NCBI RefSeq assembly: GCF_027942865.1
Contig: NC_134506.1
Coordinates: 15,770,436-15,834,435 of the forward strand
Length of the DNA: 64,000 nucleotides
Direction: 5' to 3'
DNA from: Odontesthes bonariensis
Taxonomy: Eukaryota; Chordata; Actinopteri; Atheriniformes; Atherinopsidae
Shown here piece by piece: positions 45,420-62,960 of the stretch; position 1 is the stretch's first letter; every line of letters begins with the position of its first letter. The notes below the pieces were generated by a model. That model worked only from the letters and a program-made list of their open reading frames with translations. It was not told the origin of the DNA and did not search any database. A program made the position numbers and the translations under genes.

Positions 45420-45690
45420 GCTCCACAGCTCGACATAGCCCTCGTCACCTCATTAATATCAGTCACAGGTTGCTCAATGACTTCATCGTCATCTTCCACA
45501 TGAGTGGCGAATTCTTGCTCCTTTTCCATATCCGAGTCTTCGACATCGCTGTCATTATCTTCTTAAGAAGATATCACGTCAGTAAAAAAATCCGTAACTA
45601 GCGCAAGCAAGTCTTGTCCAGCAGCAGAGCTAAATTTGGACGCCACGAGAGTTTAAAGCTTTCGCGACTCTACTTTCTTTAGCGAATGAC
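45420..45690 (-). pseudogene. Decayed acidic ORF of the ACATATGT element
   Basis: The minus strand begins ATGTCATTCGCTAAAGAAAG (near 45690), breaks at a TAG, and in the next frame continues as an Asp/Glu-rich segment with DSDVEDSDMEKEQEFATHVE and DDDEVIEQPV, broken by a TAA. The composition resembles N-terminal acidic segments of transposon proteins. The family is not recognised. Confidence 0.45.
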
Positions 45691-45926
45691 ATTTTAAAAC
45701 AAAAACACAGATCAACACACTACACTATACTACAGTACTACACGATACTAATATTGTAATAAGACAATGACTTTTTTGACAATGACGAATATTGAGAGAC
45801 TTTCTACGATTAGTTTAGGCTACACCAACACAGATGGCTAGTTTGACAGGAGTGATGGCTGGACCAATCGTGTGCACCAGTCACTCGAAACATGACTTCC
45901 CGCCTATTATGGGCCTTTGTGTCACT

Positions 45927-46620
45927 GTGTGTGTTAGTGATGCGCGGGCCGGCCCGAGCCCGACGGGACCCTCGGGCTAGCCCGCGGGCCGGGTGGGGTC
46001 GGGCCATTATTTTCTTAGAATCCACGGGTTGCGGTCGGGTCGGGTCAGATCACAGACATCATAATTACACCGTTAAAATCACACCTACGCACATCCGAGA
46101 CAGCAGAATGCCAATCGACAGCGTCTGCACTTGTGTACTTGCTCTCTCTCCCCCTGCGCACAGCACCAATGCTGAACACCGCAGAATGCAAGCAAACAGG
46201 CAGCCTACTCACGTGAAGCTCTCTCTCTCTAAATTCATATGACATGCACAGAGCTTGGGTGTCTGATGTGGCAACGAAAAGTGGAATTACAACCATAATC
46301 GTCAGATGGATGTGCTGCGGTCAAGACTTTAGAGTAGCAACTGTATTGATGCAAGGGAAATTAAGGGTGAATGCGCGCAGCTTTTGGCAGCCTATGACAT
46401 TACGCACCCCCTTGCGCGGCCGCAGACAGTTCATTTGTGTTTAATAGGCCTACATAAATAAATACTTATTCATTTAATTTTTTTTTTTAAGCGGGTCGGG
46501 TGGGGTCGGGTTAAAAATCATTGTGTAATCTTTCGGGTCGGGCGGGCTGGGTTGGCTGCGTGATGGGTCGGGTTGGGGCGGGCCGTAAAAATCATCGGCC
46601 CGCGCAACACTAGTGTGTGT
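45927..46620. mobile_element. 678-bp hAT MITE, innermost of the nest
   Basis: The element at 45935-46612 begins TAGTGATGCGCGGGCC and ends with the complement of TAGTGTTGCGCGGGCC, with an 8-bp duplication GTGTGTGT at 45927-45934 and 46613-46620. Subterminal GGGTCGGG repeats are typical of this kind of fish hAT MITE. No transposase. Confidence 0.88.
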
Positions 46621-47336
46621 ACATTTTTAAGCATTTTGATTGGTTTTATGAAGTAAGCAGAGATGGAGACGTTTCAGAGGTAAAGGGAAATCCTCAGAGG
46701 TATAGGAACGGTAGACGTTAACAGGAGAGGAGTCGATGAATTTGTTCAACCTGTTCAATTTTAACGCATTTAATACAACTTGCAAGTCAACTTGAATTGT
46801 CATTTACATGCCTTTCCTCAATTATATGGATTATACAACTTTGGGAGATTGTTTTTTAATGTCTATTCTTTGAAATTAGCTAAAAAAAAAATTTTTTTTT
46901 TTAATCCATTGATTTTTCACGTTATCTGCCCGTACCTCAAAATAGAACGTTGCGACTTCCGACTCATTTCGCCAGAGCGGGTCACATATGTGCCAAGGAA
47001 TAAAATCTATTTAGCATTAGCGGCTGTAATAAGCCATTTGGCAGAAATGACGTCACAATGACGTCATTTCCGCTTGAAGGCCTGGGGTGGGGAAATCGCG
47101 ATTCGAAGTGCTTTATGTCCCTCTCGGCACTTCGTCGTTTTTCATAGACCAGAAGGACATGGCAGCCTCCATAGAGGTTACCTGCTCTATGTAGATACAG
47201 ACAAGTTATTCTTCACTCAGGAGGATAAGTGAGATTTTTGACAGAGATCATTTTACACCAATGAGGACTAACTTATGAATGAATATGTTGATTTGAGCTA
47301 ATAAATGACTTAATTTATTACATAGTGTCCCTTTAA

Positions 47337-48691
47337 TGAAATATCTTAGCTTGATGAGCAAAGCAATGTTGAGACAGTAAACAATGTGTTGACAGCTTCG
47401 TACATGTACAGTAGGTTACTTGTCTGCTAGCTGCTTAGGTTGGAACACTGTCGGTGTGTGTGACATGAAGCATTTTTCGGAAAAGGCAAAAAAAACACGA
47501 GTCCAGCAAGGCGCATCTGAATTGTGCCATGAAATTAGCCATGCAATGCTTTGAGACAAGTTTCCCTCTAATTGAAACGTAGGCAGTATTAATTCCTTTC
47601 ACAAACTTTCACTTCGCTCATTTTCACGTGGCTTTTGTGTTTGTTGTATGGCAGACTTTTATGCGAGTGCCCCCCCCCCCCCCGTATGGTTGCATAGACT
47701 ATTGGCCTATTGCGTATGCTCCATAAAAGCTTCCATTTTGATAACGGAGATCATCTGCCCCGCCTATTTTCCAGACCACGAGCCGCTACTGTGGTTCCGG
47801 TATAATGAAACTGGATGTGGGAAGCGTGATTCGCGGGCTAGAGCCTCGCGAGAGTAAGCATGAACTTCGGCGCATAATCTACGTCCTTTCTAAACATTAC
47901 TGATTGGTTAAGGGAACTCCAATGAATTTAAGTTGCTGAGTAAGGTCCCACCCTTCATGGAAACGAATTCCTCTTGGGTTTTTCCAGACTGTTTGACAGA
48001 GTCAACAGTCGGCTTTCGCCCAGGCTAACGTCATCTGGTATAAGTGATACAATTGGCTATGAATCGCGCGCAAAGCAGCATGGGAAGAACCAGACGCCAT
48101 TTGATAGACATTCGTAGCGCCCAATAAACGGCTCTAGGCATTCGTAAACCACGCCTCAAATACGAGAAAATGCACACCTAGTTCCCAGACCACCATCTCA
48201 TCGAGATGTGGACGCGTCAGCCAGGCTAATCAACCATGAGATCTTTTAATGATATCGGTGAGAATTTTTCCATGGTTGATGGTCTGCTGAGACTGGGGAC
48301 AGAAGAACTAAAAGAGAGATTGATTTGATTAATTTTGCCAATAAAAGGACAAAACAATTTCACAGTCAATCATTATCTAAAACGTAATGTATATCTGTTT
48401 TCCTCTCATTCAAAATTCAGACTAGGTCATATTCAATTCACTATTTGGCTTAAACCATAGACCTTTCTTTCAATATTGTCTCCATCTTAACACGCATTCA
48501 AATCAGAGATTTATTAAGCATAACATTTACACCTAACATTTTCAGAGATTACGACACAGTCTTCGTGAAATTATGAAGTGTTGCCAACAGGGTTTTGCAT
48601 CTCTTTGAGGCCTTGTGGTCAGAACAGAGTTACAACAAGCATTCCCCTTTGCGGTTTCAGTTGGGGACTTCCTCTTTAACTTATCTCTGTC
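47337..48691. other. Repeat-rich intergenic sequence, no gene recognised
   Basis: Contains a run of C at about 47669-47683. A segment at about 47990-48240 has CCAGACTG, CCCAGGCTAACG and a partly complementary CCATCTCATCGAGATGTGG hairpin near 48191, so it is probably another small element. No coding exon was seen. Confidence 0.4.
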
Positions 48692-49050
48692 AAACTCAAA
48701 CTGAACTTTATTTTTTTGTAAGAACTTTATTTAAACAATATTAGTATACAACAAACCAACAGATTGAAGTATACAACACAATACAACAACCATGCAAACA
48801 AACAACCAGGGGTGATAATTAAATAAGAACATGCAAAGACGTACATATTGAAATTGTCCTTAGAGCCTTTTCATTTGTAGAGTCTGTTATTGATTTGATA
48901 TATATTTCCATATCTTTAATTAAAACAGAAAAACATGGTGTTTTATGAGCAAATTTACATTTATGAATATAAAATTTAGCAAAGAGGATTAGCAGGTTTC
49001 TTATAAAGAAACATTTAGCATCCTTTTTATGAAAAAACTCAAACTGAACT
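48692..49050 (-). mobile_element. 5'-truncated L1 retrotransposon insertion
   Basis: A 16-bp target duplication AAACTCAAACTGAACT lies at 48692-48707 and 49035-49050. The element (48708-49034) is in reverse orientation, with its 3' end at the left. On the minus strand the last roughly 70 codons of an L1-type ORF2 can be read (NLLILFAKFYIHKCKF, NEKALRTISIC), ending with a stop near 48819. Only about 330 bp were inserted. Confidence 0.88.
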
Positions 49051-49381
49051 GCGACTGTGCAGTGCGCGCGAGCGCTGAAGTCGCGTCCTGATGACGGCAC
49101 GTGGAGAGGAGGTGCAGGTTTGCCACGTCGGTCTCTGTGCAACGCATTTACACTGTTGCTGCTGGTGCCCCGGACTAACTTTTAGACGTGTTTTATGCTT
49201 TCAGTCGGGGAGAGAAGGACTCGCCCGTGTCGCTGTTGCGGTCATAGCTCGTGGCCACATCGGAGCAGTGTTGGATATCGAAGCTGGACGGCGGAGAAAT
49301 GCTCGGTGCTATCTGGAGTCGTCACACAACTGACTGATGCATCCTCGTACAATTCAGTCCCCCGCATGTTGTCGATGTTGC
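49051..49381 (+). promoter_or_regulatory. CpG-rich promoter and candidate noncoding first exon of tmem39a
   Basis: CpG-dense sequence upstream of tmem39a, ending near a donor-like TTGC|GTGAGT at 49381/49382. The first tmem39a exon with coding sequence has a splice acceptor before its 5' UTR (51758/51759), so an upstream exon must exist, and this is the best candidate. Inferred. Confidence 0.5.
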
Positions 49382-51758
49382 GTGAGTAGATGTGGCTTTA
49401 GATAGCTTCTTAACGATCTGAAGTTCGATTCCTCAACCAGCCGGAGAGCTACGGGCTCCACTCTTTGTGTTTTAAAACAGCCTTTTTAAAGTGAGCTCCC
49501 AAGTTTTTCCGCCATGTAAAAAATGTCAACGTTGCCTGATGCCATGATTCACACAAGGTGCTCTACTGCATGTCTTAGCAAGTCTCCAGTCAAAAACACC
49601 TCCCATTGAAATGTTCCACCGAGGAAAGACCGTATAGTTAAACACCCCCCACCCACCCCCACACAACCCCCGACGTGTAAAGCTGAAAGAGAGAAACATA
49701 CTGCGCCTCCACAAAAGGACAAAACAATGCAATCTCCCATTGTAGTTGCTTTCTGATGCTTATAGTTCCTGTTTTCACTGTTGAATTTCAGCAGTAACTG
49801 AGGTCCCCTGTGACGTGTTTTTTGTGGATTGCGCGTCTTAACGTCTGTTTCCTGTTTGTAGACTCGGCTCTAATACTGTGTGTTTTTTCTTTTTCTTATT
49901 GCAGCTACACAGTGCCTTCTGAATGTGTTTCATTATCTTCGCCATCGTGTTTCATAGAGCGCATCGGCAGAAAGGAAATGATGATTTACACAGGATGGAT
50001 GCTGATTTTAGTTTCATTTAGGAGCCCACAACTGACTCATTAAAAAGGGGCGGGACGAGACTTTTAGTTAAAAAGCCACTGAGCGATGAGATAAATTGTA
50101 CATTATATCAAGGCCGAGCATGACGAGTTTCAGATGCAACTTTGATGTCTTTGGTTTGATAGGGCCGCCACGCACAGCTGGTTTGTGTATGGTCACATCA
50201 TTTCAAATTTCTTGTTTTGGCCTTTTATTGAGTTTCAGGTTACATCAAGAGGTTGTGTAGCATGAAACATGATAGAACTGAATCTTAAGATTATCTACAT
50301 TTTCGACTACTCTTGGTTATTTCCTGGATTAACGGAGTAATTATACTTCTGGAATCTGACTACCGGCATTTTTTTCACCGTTTTCTCATAATTTAAAAAC
50401 CTTCAAAATGAAAATAATGGCCAGACTACCTGTCAGCGGCAGTATTTGTAATCTGCATCTCAAAACACAAGTGTTAAGCACCACATTCTCCATCAAGATC
50501 GATATTTTTGCATTATTTAAACACAAAGCTGTTAAATAAGTGTTTTATTTGCATGATTTAAAACTGCCAGACAGGTGCGTTGTAGAACTGAACAGTGTCA
50601 TAGCTTAAATAAGCTGACATTTTTGGTGTGAAAAAAATAGAGACAAATCTAAAGGAGAGGCGTTGGAAAAATCATCAAAGAATGTCTCTGATTGGCCCTT
50701 TTTGTCCTATCAGGAGACACAAGTGTAATCAATACCAGCCCAATATTGGCCACATTCCATTCAGCTCTCTCAGAGGGTTGTTCTTCCCTGCTTTAAGATA
50801 GAGAAGAGCGGTTGATGTTGATGTTGTTTGTTACACCTCTGTGTTTGCTTGCAAGGTTGAAGTGTGTTATAAAGACGGTACTGAGATAAACTTTAATCTG
50901 TCTTGTTGATGACGGTTCCTGCTGAGAGCTTCAGTGTCGAAGACCTGCCAGATATTAAAAGAAACAATCAAGACAAACTCCTCTGTCATTTGTTTTTGAG
51001 ATGCACTCGAAAGTTGCCTCTGCAAACACCTCCAGGCAGTCGTATCCCAAGATTAGTTTAAGTAGACAGGACAGCTTCTAAACAGGTTTGGTGTTCTGGG
51101 TGGTTGGAAATTGGTGATTGCTGTGTTTGTGTTGTTAAATAGCTGTTTGACCGCAAACAGGGAGTCTTTGGAATGGTTTGCTGATGTTGTGTCGGTGGCG
51201 TTATGAAAAATTGTTTCCGTGACGTTACATTTCCAGAGGATGGACCATTCACGGTCCTGCAATAAATCCCAACTCACTGAGGTTTATATTTGTTCAGTGT
51301 TGAGCCAGTATGTAGTCACTTTGTTTGACATTGTTTGAGGTGTTAGTTTTGTTGCATTGTACTGGTAGGTGTGGCTAATATAATATATGGTTACCAGTAA
51401 GAAACTATTTTATTCTTATACTGATTGATGAAATTTCTGACGTTGAAAAGATAAAACAAGTTGACTGGGGGGGATAAGTTGAGAGCCACAGAATTGCAGA
51501 CATCCCTATGTGCAGTGCTCTGATATTCCTTCCTTAAATAACTTTACTACTGTTTACGCCTAAGTTAAGTTAATGCCTCGGGCTGGTCTATCCCAAAGGC
51601 TTTTCAATGGTCTCCCAGATGCTGTTGATTAAAGCTTGTCCACTGGCTTTCAGTTCTACTTGAATTGTTTTTCTGTCTAATGATCTGTTTTCATGATCTT
51701 CATTGATTTTATTTATTTTTTTAATTTATTTATTTATTTTTTTTTCCCGTTCCTGTAG
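49382..51758 (+). other. Probable tmem39a intron 1
   Basis: Noncoding. It ends in a long pyrimidine tract and TTCCTGTAG at 51758. No embedded gene was recognised. Confidence 0.5.
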
Positions 51759-51808
51759 TGGCCTGGCAGTACATGGTGGCATTTTGAGAGGAACGGTAAC
51801 TGGCGACC

Positions 51809-56996
<5,188 letters not shown>

Positions 56997-59900
56997 AGGA
57001 ACTGCACAGCAGGACCTCGTCTACAAACTCTGGATGTGGAGGGGAAATAGTTGTGTGTCGAGGGACAGACTGTGAACTCATAATTGTGTTTTGATACGGT
57101 TCTATTTTTAATGCAATGTTTATACATACCTATTTAAAAGAGTATTTTTTATTTTGTATACTATTTCTGTGTTACACCGGGCATTACCACGCTGACAACA
57201 TTAGCATTTTATGTTACATTGTTGCTAGGCGACAGGGAAATTAGGATGCCTGGGGGTGACTTTCACCAAAGATATTTTAAGTGCACGTGGCCAATCACAG
57301 AGCAGACCTGGCCTCGGTTTGTCAGTTAAACCGGATGAGCAACTTGGACGAGAGGAAGGAGTCGTTCCTGAGATCCCGATTGTTCTGAATTCAGCTTCAA
57401 CCTTACCTCTTAAATCTGGAGGTAGGTGTTTCGGGGGGCTGCAGGGGGTTTTGATCATTTCAGCATTGGTGCAGCAGTTTTTTGTCAATCCTGTTCCGTT
57501 GTTCTTAAAGAGATGGTTTGCCTTTTTTTTTTTTAAAGAATGCTTGTATTTTTTTTTTTTTTCTGGGCAAAGCATTAAATGAGAGTATGAATACTGCTCA
57601 TAGTAGCCCAGCACCTGGATACAGTGGAAACAGTTAGTGTGGCAAGATTTAAGAGCAGGCTGATAGACTTTCTTTTGTTTTTACTCCCCTTGTTCAAACC
57701 ACACAAAACTGAAGTATTAGACAATTATTCATGCATACTGACAAATAGATGCTTTTGATTTTTTTTTAATAGAGCTAAAGGCAACAGAATCCTCATTTTT
57801 CTTTGCCTTGACTTGGCTTCAGACACACTGGCTTTTTCAGTATTTCTTCTCTCAAACTAAGCTAAGCAAATCCCACAGCTGGTTACAGATTCATGTTTAC
57901 TGTACAGCCAAGAGAGAGACGTCAACTTTCATACTTGACTCTAAACCAACACAAAAAAGATGAGGAAATCCCCAAAATGTTGAACTGTTTCATAAAGCTG
58001 AGTCTTGGTCTTTTTTTTTTTTTTGCTGTTTTTTTTCTTTACCACCAAGATCAGAAAATCTCCCAATCAAACTGATCTGACATCAGTCATTAGGAAATTC
58101 TCTTATTTACAGTCTGTAGAGAATGCTGTCCTCCGTCTTTCATCATATTACTGTTCTTACTTTCAGTATCTGTTTGTGTCATATCATTGTCCTTCTTAAG
58201 GGACATTTACAGAGCCAGCCTTTGCTGATTTAAATGTGTTAAACTATTGAGAGATTTCAGAGACTATTGGCATCCATAAAGTCCAAGCACATTTAGAAAA
58301 CTAACTATGGTTACAAAAATACAGTCCTGCCTCACTTGGGTTTTGGTTATTTTGGTTAAACATGTGAAATGCTGGTATTATAAGCAGATGATTAAGTTCA
58401 GAACACGAAACGTTGGATGTCTGTCCACACTTTGACAACAATAAATCACCTTGCAGCGACAGTGAATTACTCTTATGTGCTCTCTTCAAGTTTACGGGAT
58501 TTGAAATGGAGTGGCATCGGGGCACTTTTTTTTTTCTTTTCTTTTTTCTTTTAATCCAATGCAGATAACAAAATGAATGGGGCTGATAATAACATTTTTC
58601 TGCTGGTACATTCCAGGACCTAAACTTTCTCCTAAGCTCTCGTATGGATTCAATAGCAGACACCGTTTGATTGGGACATTTTAAGCAGTGATGGAAATTG
58701 AATCGACAGCAGGGAGATAACGCCGTCATATCACCATGAAGGGGTGTTCCAAACAAGTTGCCTTTCTGTTTAACCACACTCTGGGAACATCTGCCTACAC
58801 TTCATTGCTTTTCTCTGTTTGAGCCTCGTCTCAGCCGGCTGCTTCATTCTACAGTTTGCGCTCAAATGTGGGCAGTGTTAGCATCGAAACCCGAGAATCA
58901 AGATTTTCTGTCCTTGTTTTCATTCCCACTTTAACTGCCTCGCTTAGGTTTTGGTTTGAGTTTTAATGAAGGCACGGAAAGTACTCTGAGATGAGACTGT
59001 GTTCATCATGAGCACACAAGCTTAACCGGTCCTTAATTAAACCCAAATGCCTTGCACGTGCCAGTTTGTCTGCAAACTTGCCTCTAAGTTCAGTTCTTTG
59101 GTGCTTGTGTTCTGTTTGCATTTTTCACGTGAATGTAGCAAACCTTTGCAGCTGGATGGTGCTGTTGTGTTGGATTGGTATGTTTGTGTAGTTGATGGAA
59201 ACGAGCCTCAAACTGAGCACCGTCACTGAAGAAGCATTTTTTTGAATGGTTGTAGTATTGGCATCTTTTACTTGCCCTTAACTAAATGATAACACTGACA
59301 TGAGTCATTTTTAAGGTTTGCATTTCAGTCAGGCTTCTGTTTGAGTTACTTAAATGAGCAGATTGTTGGCCACTTTCATTTAGTGACACCAGTAAAGGCT
59401 GAAAAAGAGAGCTAAGGAATGAAATATGGAGAGATTTCAAATGTATCACATCTTAACCACAGTGACCTGAAGTGTTCATCTCCTTTGACTTTACATGAAA
59501 AAATCTAAAGCGAGGATAAAAATAGTCATGATGTTGTGTGGCTCATTTGTTATGAAGTGTTAAAAAAAAAAAAAAAAAAAAAGCAATTTGCAGCCTGGGT
59601 TCTCTTATTTTTCCTTATGAATGCATCATGTCCCAGGATCCAGGTTCAGACTCATGGTTATTCAGTGTGCCGGTGTCGGGGAACTTAGGAGCTGTTCGTC
59701 TTATCTCTGTTGTTCAGCTTCTCCACAGCATTTCAGAATATTCTGACACCTGAAATAAAATGCTGTTAAACCAACATTGTGCCCTTTTATGTGCAAAACC
59801 TATATCGTATGAGTGGAATGAGGAAAAGAAAGTGACAGAGCTGTTTATTTCAGACAATATATTTGATTAAATCCTCCAAACTCTTCCATTTTAGAAAAGT

Positions 59901-60726
59901 CACAAGAGCAGCTTCAAAAGTGCATACAGAAGCCTCTGCTGAGCTGACATGATTCAAATAGTGGAAACCTGCAGTGCATTGTGCGGCCACCAGATGGCAC
60001 TAAGCAATAAAACAACATTCAACAACTTGTGGCTCTAACAAGTCGCACATCAGTTTTGGGAGAAGACATTTGCAGTTGATGAAATCATCTGCCTTAAATT
60101 GAGTGTTCTTCCAAAAGCTTTTTATCATTTTAAATTCAGCACAGTATGCTTTCAGATAACTTGTTTGTCCATTAAGACCAGACAAGATGGTTTTACACGA
60201 AAACAGTTTGCAACTTTGGTAGCTGACTTGTACATTCATTCTCAGATGCAACATTCAGTAGAAAAAGTCTTAACAGTGCAGTCTTTAGTATAAGCTCAAT
60301 GGAAAGGCTATAGTTGTGTAAAGGTAGTTTGCACCGACTCACTCCTTCAGTCCATGTTCCACATCATAGGAGTTCAAAGATAACTTGATTATCCAGATTA
60401 ATGTTTCAACAAGCAGATAATAATTGTTTTACATTCTAAAAAAAAATGCAAATGAAGATGCAACGTAGAATTAGCGTGGCCTGTTTACATAATTCAGTGG
60501 CATTACTGTTGTATTTTTTCGCTGTCATACTAACACTGGAGTCTGAGAATTAGGGTGACAAACAAAATTTTGATATTTATAGTAACGCTGTGTCAGTGCT
60601 ACACACAATAGGATGGCAAAATGTGGATTATTTAGGCCCCAATGTCCCCGGAGGATGTTTGATGATGTGGTGAGCCTGTGGTTTTGTAGCTCCACCTCTG
60701 TTTGGTCATTCCTCTCCATCATTTCA
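56997..60726. other. tmem39a 3' flank and intergenic region to prss23
   Basis: AT-rich with several T- and A-runs (about 57519-57533, 57549-57562, 58013-58024 and 59562-59582). No coding exon was recognised. On the minus strand the prss23 3' UTR should occupy the right part; a reverse-strand AATAAA lies near 59844. Confidence 0.45.
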
Positions 60727-62610
60727 TCACCCCTCTCTGCAGTCCACAAAGTTTCCTTTTATCCAGTAGCAGATCTGCGCATATTTTAGAGGTGTGATTC
60801 TTACCGCTACATTAAATTCGTGAGATGCCCCTTGTCGTTCTACCCACTGATGCCCAGAAAACACACCTATCACCTTTCGCTCCCAGCGCCGGCGTCGCCC
60901 ATCCCACATCCGGGCGTAGACTCCCGAGCCACTGGCCCCGGGCTGAGCATCACAGTGCTGGTACAACAAGTCCGTAGTCTCCTCTCCGGCTGGACAGAAC
61001 CGATACACAAGCTTTCCTGCACGGTCATTATCAAATCCTGAAAAGTGAACTCGACGACCAGGCAGTCTCTGAGCTGGGGGGCTAACCCCCAACTTCATGT
61101 GACGTCGTTTGTGGGGTTTCTTGAGTTCGAGCAAAGCGTAGTCATAGTCCATCCCAATGTCATTGGCATTTCCTTTAATCCATCCTTTCGGAACATGGGT
61201 GCGTTTGGCTCTGATCCACTGGAACTTCATCTTGTCGTTGATCGGTGGGGTGTATGGAGCAGGGCCTCCCTCAATGTGATTGGTAAAGTTGGAGGGAAGG
61301 TAAATGGAAGAATATTGTGTTTCTCGATGCTTAGGTTTTAAAAAGCCAACCCGAAGCTTCTGGGCTCCTTTTACATAATTTTTACCATCATGGACACAAT
61401 GAGCAGCTGTGAGTACATGACGGTCCCCCACCAGTGTACCAGAACATCCAGTTGACAGTTTAACAGCCACTGAGAATGGATATTTAAGCAAGAAGTTCTG
61501 CCCCGCAATGCTGAAACGTCCATCATGGCCAAAGATCTGTCGCTTTCTTCTGACGTGTGATCGCTCTGCCTTTCCGGCAGTTCCAGTGGAGTATTCTGAG
61601 CTGGTGTTGGAAGTGGGTTTGTAGCCATAAATCCCAATGGATGTCTCAGTGAGTTGACCATCAGAATGCAGAGTCTCAAAGGCCAGAAGATGCCGCAAGT
61701 CCCAGTAGCTCGGGCGAGGGGCTTTCTTGTGGCATTCAGGGTCACAGGGGGAGATGACATCTAAGCGAGCCGGAGACAGGAAGTTAGGAGCTGGTCGAGC
61801 ATCCGTCTGCTGGGGTAGGACCACAGGGACACGCTGGAGAATCCACTGAGGCCGTGAGGAGGAAACGGGAGCAAGGAAAAGGAGACATAGGAGGATGCTA
61901 AGCCTGTGGATGGACAGAAGGCGATCATGTAAACAACTGTGATTAAAAAAGAGGGAAATTTGTCATAATATTTCTGCAAAACACAAGTGGTTTAACATGA
62001 CCAGATGTCTGGACATCGGCTCTCATAAAACATCCTCATGCCTAAAGCCTGCATCGTGTATTTACAATTACATGCATGGGTGGGTTGTTTAAACTTCAAG
62101 AACTTTTATCTGCGCTGGAACTCAGCAGCAATAATCTTCCCCTGGCTTTAATGCTGCAAATATGACAAACAGGGTAAAGATCAGGGCTCTCTTGGCCCTG
62201 ATGGAAAATTCCTGAAGTAGCCCAAGGGATTGGCCATGAGCCCATCAGTGTACAATACAAGCTGTCTTTTTGCTTATGACTAAACAGTGAAACTATCCAT
62301 TGTTTTTTGTAGTCTAAAGACACGCACCTTTTTCCCCCCTGTTTATTTTCTGATGTTCCCTACATGTTTCTTGCAGCTCACAGTAGCTCACAGTAAAGAG
62401 GTGAAAGGGCATAACTTATTTTGGGAAAAGTCAACAGGAATTGTTATCCAACAACTCGTTATGAATAGTTTCTTAATCCTACATCTTCACCCAGTATTAT
62501 ATCGTATTTTTTCCGCAGCTTAACAGACTTTTTCACATCCAACCGTTCGTTACGCACAGACTGACTTGTTCTGCGGTGACTTACCGGGGGAGCGTTGCAC
62601 GGGAGCGCAT
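60727..62610 (-). CDS. prss23: Serine protease 23
   Basis: Two coding exons on the minus strand: 62610-62585 (starting ATG CGC TCC) and 61903-60727, joined by a 681-bp GT-AG intron. The product is 400 codons, against 383 in human. The joined N-terminus gives a clear signal peptide (hydrophobic LSILLCLLFLAPVSS at about residues 10-24) followed by RPQWILQRVPVVLPQQ, as in PRSS23. A dibasic VRRKRQ site at about residue 130 precedes the trypsin-like domain. His is in LTAAHC (about 177), Asp in MDYDYALLELKKP (about 263) and Ser in QPGASGSGVY (about 333). The oxyanion motif is GASGSG, not GDSGGP, as in the family. PRSS23 is a conserved secreted protein with little-characterised substrates. Start choice rests on phase and signal peptide. 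Confidence 0.93.
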
Positions 62611-62960
62611 GGTCCTGCCTCTGCAGGTGAGCCGGTGGCCGAACACGGAGGGAAAACCCCTCAAACAGCAGGCAGAGCCTCCGATGAAAGCTGGGCTGGC
62701 AAAGCCTACGACTCCAAACAGACACCGGTGGTCACCTCCGTTCTTTTTCTCAGCAACTGCAGACTTTACTTGTTCCGTGACAGTCTGGAGTGGTCCAAAA
62801 GAAGCAAGCCGGTCCACTGCGGAGAAGCTGGATCATTGCGCGCTGCTGCTGGAGAAGAAGGAGGAGGTTTCTGCCGTTTGCCTGAGTTCCAAAGTGTCAC
62901 ATCCGCCAACGATGATACAGAGCGAGAACCACAGAGCCTGACACTGTCATGTGATATCAC
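62540..62960 (-). promoter_or_regulatory. CpG-rich prss23 promoter and 5' UTR region
   Basis: GC- and CpG-rich stretch that contains exon 1 of prss23 and extends upstream of it on the minus strand. No clear TATA box was seen. Open frames on both strands here have no family features. Confidence 0.5.

Larger units (their letters stand above)
44698..46991. mobile_element. ACATATGT-ended DNA element, third level of nest
   Basis: The ends are ACATATGTGACCTGATCCAG and the complement of ACATATGTGACCCGCTCTGG; both continue with AAATGAGTC. The inverted termini span about 30 bp with mismatches, with ATAT possibly the target duplication. It contains a decayed minus-strand coding segment (45420-45690), a 13-bp tandem repeat and a hAT MITE. 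Confidence 0.65.
44527..47015 (-). mobile_element. 5'-truncated L1-type LINE, second level of nest
   Basis: A 16-bp target duplication ATAAAATCTATTTAGC lies at 44527-44542 and 47000-47015. The inserted sequence starts with a T-run and TTTAAACTTTATTAGTAAAT, the reverse complement of a poly-A-tailed LINE 3' end. Only about 165 bp of the LINE remain (44543-44697 and 46992-46999), split by the next insertion. Confidence 0.75.
44022..47336. mobile_element. TTAA-type MITE, outermost of a four-level nest
   Basis: The element at 44026-47332 starts AGGGACATTATGTAAT and ends with the complement of AGGGACACTATGTAAT, with TTAA at 44022-44025 and 47333-47336. The insertion at 44543-46999 accounts for most of its length; without that it is under 1 kb. 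The TTAA duplication suggests a piggyBac or Kolobok source. Confidence 0.8.

Noticed and set aside
45892-46242. ORF of 116 codons in GC-rich DNA
   Set aside because: Crosses the border of a hAT MITE whose termini and target duplication are clear; not a gene.
61761-61979. Minus-strand ORF that could serve as the prss23 N-terminus
   Set aside because: It is in a different frame from the protease, and the exon 1 join at 62585/61903 gives the expected signal peptide.
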